From: JAFASC01 sp034669505
Lineage (GTDB): Bacteria > Pseudomonadota > Alphaproteobacteria > Rhizobiales > Beijerinckiaceae
DNA: 64,000 nt
Reading direction: 5' to 3'
Assembly (NCBI GenBank): GCA_034669505.1
Contig: JAXDNJ010000031.1
Location: 8,248-72,247, forward strand
Part shown: positions 61,619 to 64,000 of the stretch, piece by piece
Layout of the letters: the number at the start of each line of letters is the position of its first letter
Position numbering within the stretch: the stretch's first letter is position 1
The notes under the pieces: generated by a model
The model's database searches: none
Seen by the model: only the letters and a program-made list of their open reading frames with translations
What the model was told of the DNA's origin: nothing
Translations under genes and position numbers: made by a program

Positions 61619-62179
61619 ATGCAACTCAGCGCGCTTTCCAGCACCTCATTCGGTCATCTGACGGCGGAGGACATCCGCCGTATGCAAGCGGATGGCCTGA
61701 TCGACGAGGATGATAATTTCGAACTCATCGAAGGGAGAATTGTCCCGATGGGCCCGAAATATCACGCTCACGAACGGCTCAAATCTGAACTCGGGATGGC
61801 TCTTGCTCGGGTTTGTCCGCAGGATTTGATCGTCGGTTTCGAGACATCGTTGTTTCTAGGCACATCAACGATCGTCGAGCCTGACCTCTGTATTTACCCG
61901 CGCCGGCTGCGCTCCGAGGACGTGCGCGGCAGCGATGTTTTGCTCGCGATCGAAATCGCGAGTTCCACGCTCGCTCAGGATCGCGGGCCGAAAGCACGCC
62001 TTTATGCTGGTTTCAATGTTCGGGAACTCTGGGTCATCGATACAAACACCCGCATCACTTTGATCCACAGGAACGCGGCGGCTGGCCAGTGGCAGGAAAC
62101 TGTCCAGCTCCGTTCAAACGAGACGCTGCGCTTCGATGCCATACCCTCTTTTGCAATCAGGCTCGATCAGTTCAACTAA
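61619..62179 (+). CDS. Uma2-family (DUF820) endonuclease-like protein
   Basis: This 186-residue protein belongs to the Uma2/DUF820 group of PD-(D/E)xK nucleases. It starts MQLSALSSTSFGHLTAEDIR. FELIEGRIVPMGPKYHAHER, VEPDLCIYP (Asp), VLLAIEIASSTLAQDRGPKA (Glu and Lys) form the expected active site. Such genes are often mobile and of unknown role. A GTG at 61592 could extend it by nine residues. Confidence 0.85.
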   Translation: MQLSALSSTSFGHLTAEDIRRMQADGLIDEDDNFELIEGRIVPMGPKYHAHERLKSELGMALARVCPQDLIVGFETSLFLGTSTIVEPDLCIYPRRLRSEDVRGSDVLLAIEIASSTLAQDRGPKARLYAGFNVRELWVIDTNTRITLIHRNAAAGQWQETVQLRSNETLRFDAIPSFAIRLDQFN

Positions 62180-62188
62180 TCCTCGCGG

Positions 62189-64000
62189 CTACTCCGCCGC
62201 CTCGCGCTGCGCATAACCGAGGCGCCGGTTCAACTCCTCGAGCAAACTCCCTGCGGCCTCGGCGATCACCGTGCCGGGCGGAAAGATCGCCGAGGCGCCG
62301 TTCTCGCGAAGCGCGGCGAAGTCCTGTTGCGGGATCACGCCGCCGACGACGATCATGATGTCGGGGCGCCCCTGCTCTTCCAGAGCATGCTTCAGTTCGG
62401 GGACCAGCGTCAGGTGACCCGCAGCGAGGGACGAGATGCCGACGATGTGCACGTCGTTCTCGACCGCTTGTCGCGCGGCTTCGTTCGGCGTCGCAAACAG
62501 TGGACCTATGTCGACGTCGAAACCAAGATCGGCGAACGCCGAGGCGATGACCTTCTGCCCGCGGTCGTGCCCGTCCTGGCCGACCTTGGCGACGAGAATG
62601 CGCGGACGGCGCCCCTCGTTTTCCTCGAAAGCTTCGACCATCGACTGCACGCGATTGATCGCATCGGCGCCCACGCCAGCCTCCCGTTTGTAGACGCCTG
62701 AAATCGAACGAATTTCGGCGCGATGCCGGCCGAACACCTTTTCGAGCGCACCTGAAATCTCGCCGACCGTCGCTTTGGCGCGCGCTGCGTCGATCGCCAG
62801 CGCGAGCAGATTGCCGCCGGCTTTCGTTCCATTCGTCAGCGCCTCCAGAGCGCGCGACGTCGCGGCTTCGTCCCGCTCTTCGCGCAAGCGCTTCAGCTTG
62901 GCGATCTGCTGCGCGCGCACAGCGGAATTGTCCACCTTCAACACATCGATCGGCGCCTCATCTGACAGCCGATACTTATTGACACCGATCACCGTCTGTT
63001 GGCCTGAATCGATGCGCGCCTGAGTCTTTGCAGCGGCCTCTTCGATGCGCAGCTTCGGAATGCCGGCTTCGATCGCTTTCGCCATGCCGCCGAGGCGTTC
63101 GACCTCCTCGATATGGCCCCAAGCTTTTTTTGCGAGATCGGCGGTCAACCGTTCGACATAATAAGAGCCGCCCCAGGGGTCGATGATGCGCGTCGTGCCG
63201 CTCTCCTGCTGCAGGAAAAGTTGCGTGTTGCGCGCGATCCGCGCGGAAAAGTCCGTCGGCAAGGCGAGCGCTTCGTCGAGCGCGTTGGTGTGCAGCGATT
63301 GCGTATGGCCCTGCGTCGCCGCCATAGCCTCGATGCAAGTGCGCATCACATTGTTGAACACGTCCTGCGCGGTGAGGGACCAGCCGCTCGTCTGACAATG
63401 CGTGCGCAACGGCAGCGACTTCTCCGATTTAGGCTCGAAGTCCTTGACGAGCTTCGCCCAAATCAGCCGCGCGGCGCGCATCTTGGCGACTTCCATGAAG
63501 AAGTTCATGCCGATGGCCCAGAAGAACGACAGCCGCGGCGCGAACTGATCGATCGTCAACCCGGCTTTCAGTCCGGCGCGGATGTATTCGATGCCGTCGG
63601 CGAGCGTATAGGCGAGCTCGAGATCCTGCGTCGCGCCGGCTTCCTGCATGTGGTAACCGGAGATCGAGATCGAATTGAACTTCGGCATGTTCGCCGACGT
63701 GAATGCGAAAATGTCGGAGATGATGCGCATCGACGCCGCGGGCGGATAGATGTAGGTATTGCGCACCATGAACTCTTTTAGAATATCGTTCTGGATCGTG
63801 CCGGAGAGTCGAGCCGGCTTTACGCCTTGCTCTTCCGCCGCGACGATATAAAGCGCGAGCACCGGCAGCACCGCGCCGTTCATCGTCATCGACACGCTCA
63901 TCTGATCGAGCGGGATGCCCGAGAACAGCGTGCGCATGTCGTAGATCGAGTCGATCGCCACGCCGGCCATGCCGACGTCCCCGGAAACGCGCGGGTGATC
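62189..64000 (-). CDS. scpA: Methylmalonyl-CoA mutase large subunit (partial, 5' end beyond window)
   Basis: This B12-dependent mutase interconverts methylmalonyl-CoA and succinyl-CoA. The visible part is the C-terminal ~603 residues. The catalytic-domain text SVSMTMNGAVLPVLALYIVA and LGGMAKAIEAGIPKL is clear. The cobalamin-binding domain carries GQDGHDRGQKVI (the lower-ligand His), VGISSLAAGHL and VVGGVIPQQD. The frame is open to base 64000 with codons before the first ATG, so the gene continues out of the window. It may pair with a small subunit beyond the edge. Confidence 0.95.
   Translation of the reverse strand, partial: DHPRVSGDVGMAGVAIDSIYDMRTLFSGIPLDQMSVSMTMNGAVLPVLALYIVAAEEQGVKPARLSGTIQNDILKEFMVRNTYIYPPAASMRIISDIFAFTSANMPKFNSISISGYHMQEAGATQDLELAYTLADGIEYIRAGLKAGLTIDQFAPRLSFFWAIGMNFFMEVAKMRAARLIWAKLVKDFEPKSEKSLPLRTHCQTSGWSLTAQDVFNNVMRTCIEAMAATQGHTQSLHTNALDEALALPTDFSARIARNTQLFLQQESGTTRIIDPWGGSYYVERLTADLAKKAWGHIEEVERLGGMAKAIEAGIPKLRIEEAAAKTQARIDSGQQTVIGVNKYRLSDEAPIDVLKVDNSAVRAQQIAKLKRLREERDEAATSRALEALTNGTKAGGNLLALAIDAARAKATVGEISGALEKVFGRHRAEIRSISGVYKREAGVGADAINRVQSMVEAFEENEGRRPRILVAKVGQDGHDRGQKVIASAFADLGFDVDIGPLFATPNEAARQAVENDVHIVGISSLAAGHLTLVPELKHALEEQGRPDIMIVVGGVIPQQDFAALRENGASAIFPPGTVIAEAAGSLLEELNRRLGYAQREAAE

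Noticed and set aside
1..64000. tRNA, rRNA, CRISPR and prophage genes
   Set aside because: I looked for cloverleaf-like intergenic sequence, regular spaced repeats and phage structural genes and saw none; by eye a degenerate tRNA could be missed.

Overview
The window looks like chromosomal DNA of a high-GC alphaproteobacterium of the Hyphomicrobiales (Rhizobiales), close to the Bradyrhizobium / Xanthobacteraceae group. Evidence: a GcrA cell-cycle regulator with GANTC sites upstream, a DUF4167 protein next to prmC, FixJ-type response regulators, a pst/pho operon with an alphaproteobacterial Pho box, many Leu/Ile/Val-type substrate-binding proteins, and the tsaB-rimI-plsC-miaB-phoH-ybeY-corC housekeeping block. 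I saw no rRNA, tRNA or CRISPR array.

The left third (1-25.7 kb) is accessory and catabolic. A broken DUF5681 gene is followed by a Rieske ring-hydroxylating dioxygenase operon (alpha subunit, dehydrogenase, beta subunit, two small proteins). A divergent IclR regulator and a periplasmic binding protein flank a palindromic operator. Then comes a graveyard: IS110 and EAL-domain remnants, a CMD-domain fragment and a sulfite dehydrogenase gene with several frameshifts. These are mixed with small intact genes. A clan-CD-like cysteine peptidase (10.6-12.1 kb) and a divergent exported protein of unknown family follow. Next are two response regulators, an AraC regulator, small exported proteins, DUF2231 plus a sorbosone-dehydrogenase-like lipoprotein, a second binding protein, an intradiol dioxygenase lacking a normal start codon, a cupredoxin, an esterase of the PHB-depolymerase type, a hydroxypyruvate-isomerase-like protein and a frameshifted DoxX gene.

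The middle (25.8-47 kb) is core genome: trpS, a NifU-like Fe-S scaffold, gcrA, argD-argF-hslO, then corC-ybeY-phoH-miaB, plsC, rimI-tsaB, a ParD/ParE-like toxin-antitoxin pair, and the phosphate operon phoR-pstS-pstC-pstA-pstB-phoU-phoB. A triple 11-bp-period Pho box lies directly before pstS. htpG follows.

The right end (47-64 kb) mixes core and accessory genes. A large exported protein has a possible Cys/His peptidase core. Two dispersed copies of the htpG 3' end flank small genes. A lower-GC two-gene cassette (51.5-53.3 kb) encodes a small protein resembling effector-associated component EACC1 and a predicted HExxH zinc peptidase; it sits beside prmC, where prfA would be expected. After it come DUF4167, another binding protein, a methyltransferase, small exported proteins, a His-rich RlpA, a third binding protein of the ADHQNKPD family, a Uma2-family nuclease and the 3' part of a methylmalonyl-CoA mutase large subunit that runs off the window.

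The best candidates for something new are the EACC1-like/metallopeptidase cassette and the clan-CD-like peptidase with its divergent exported neighbour.
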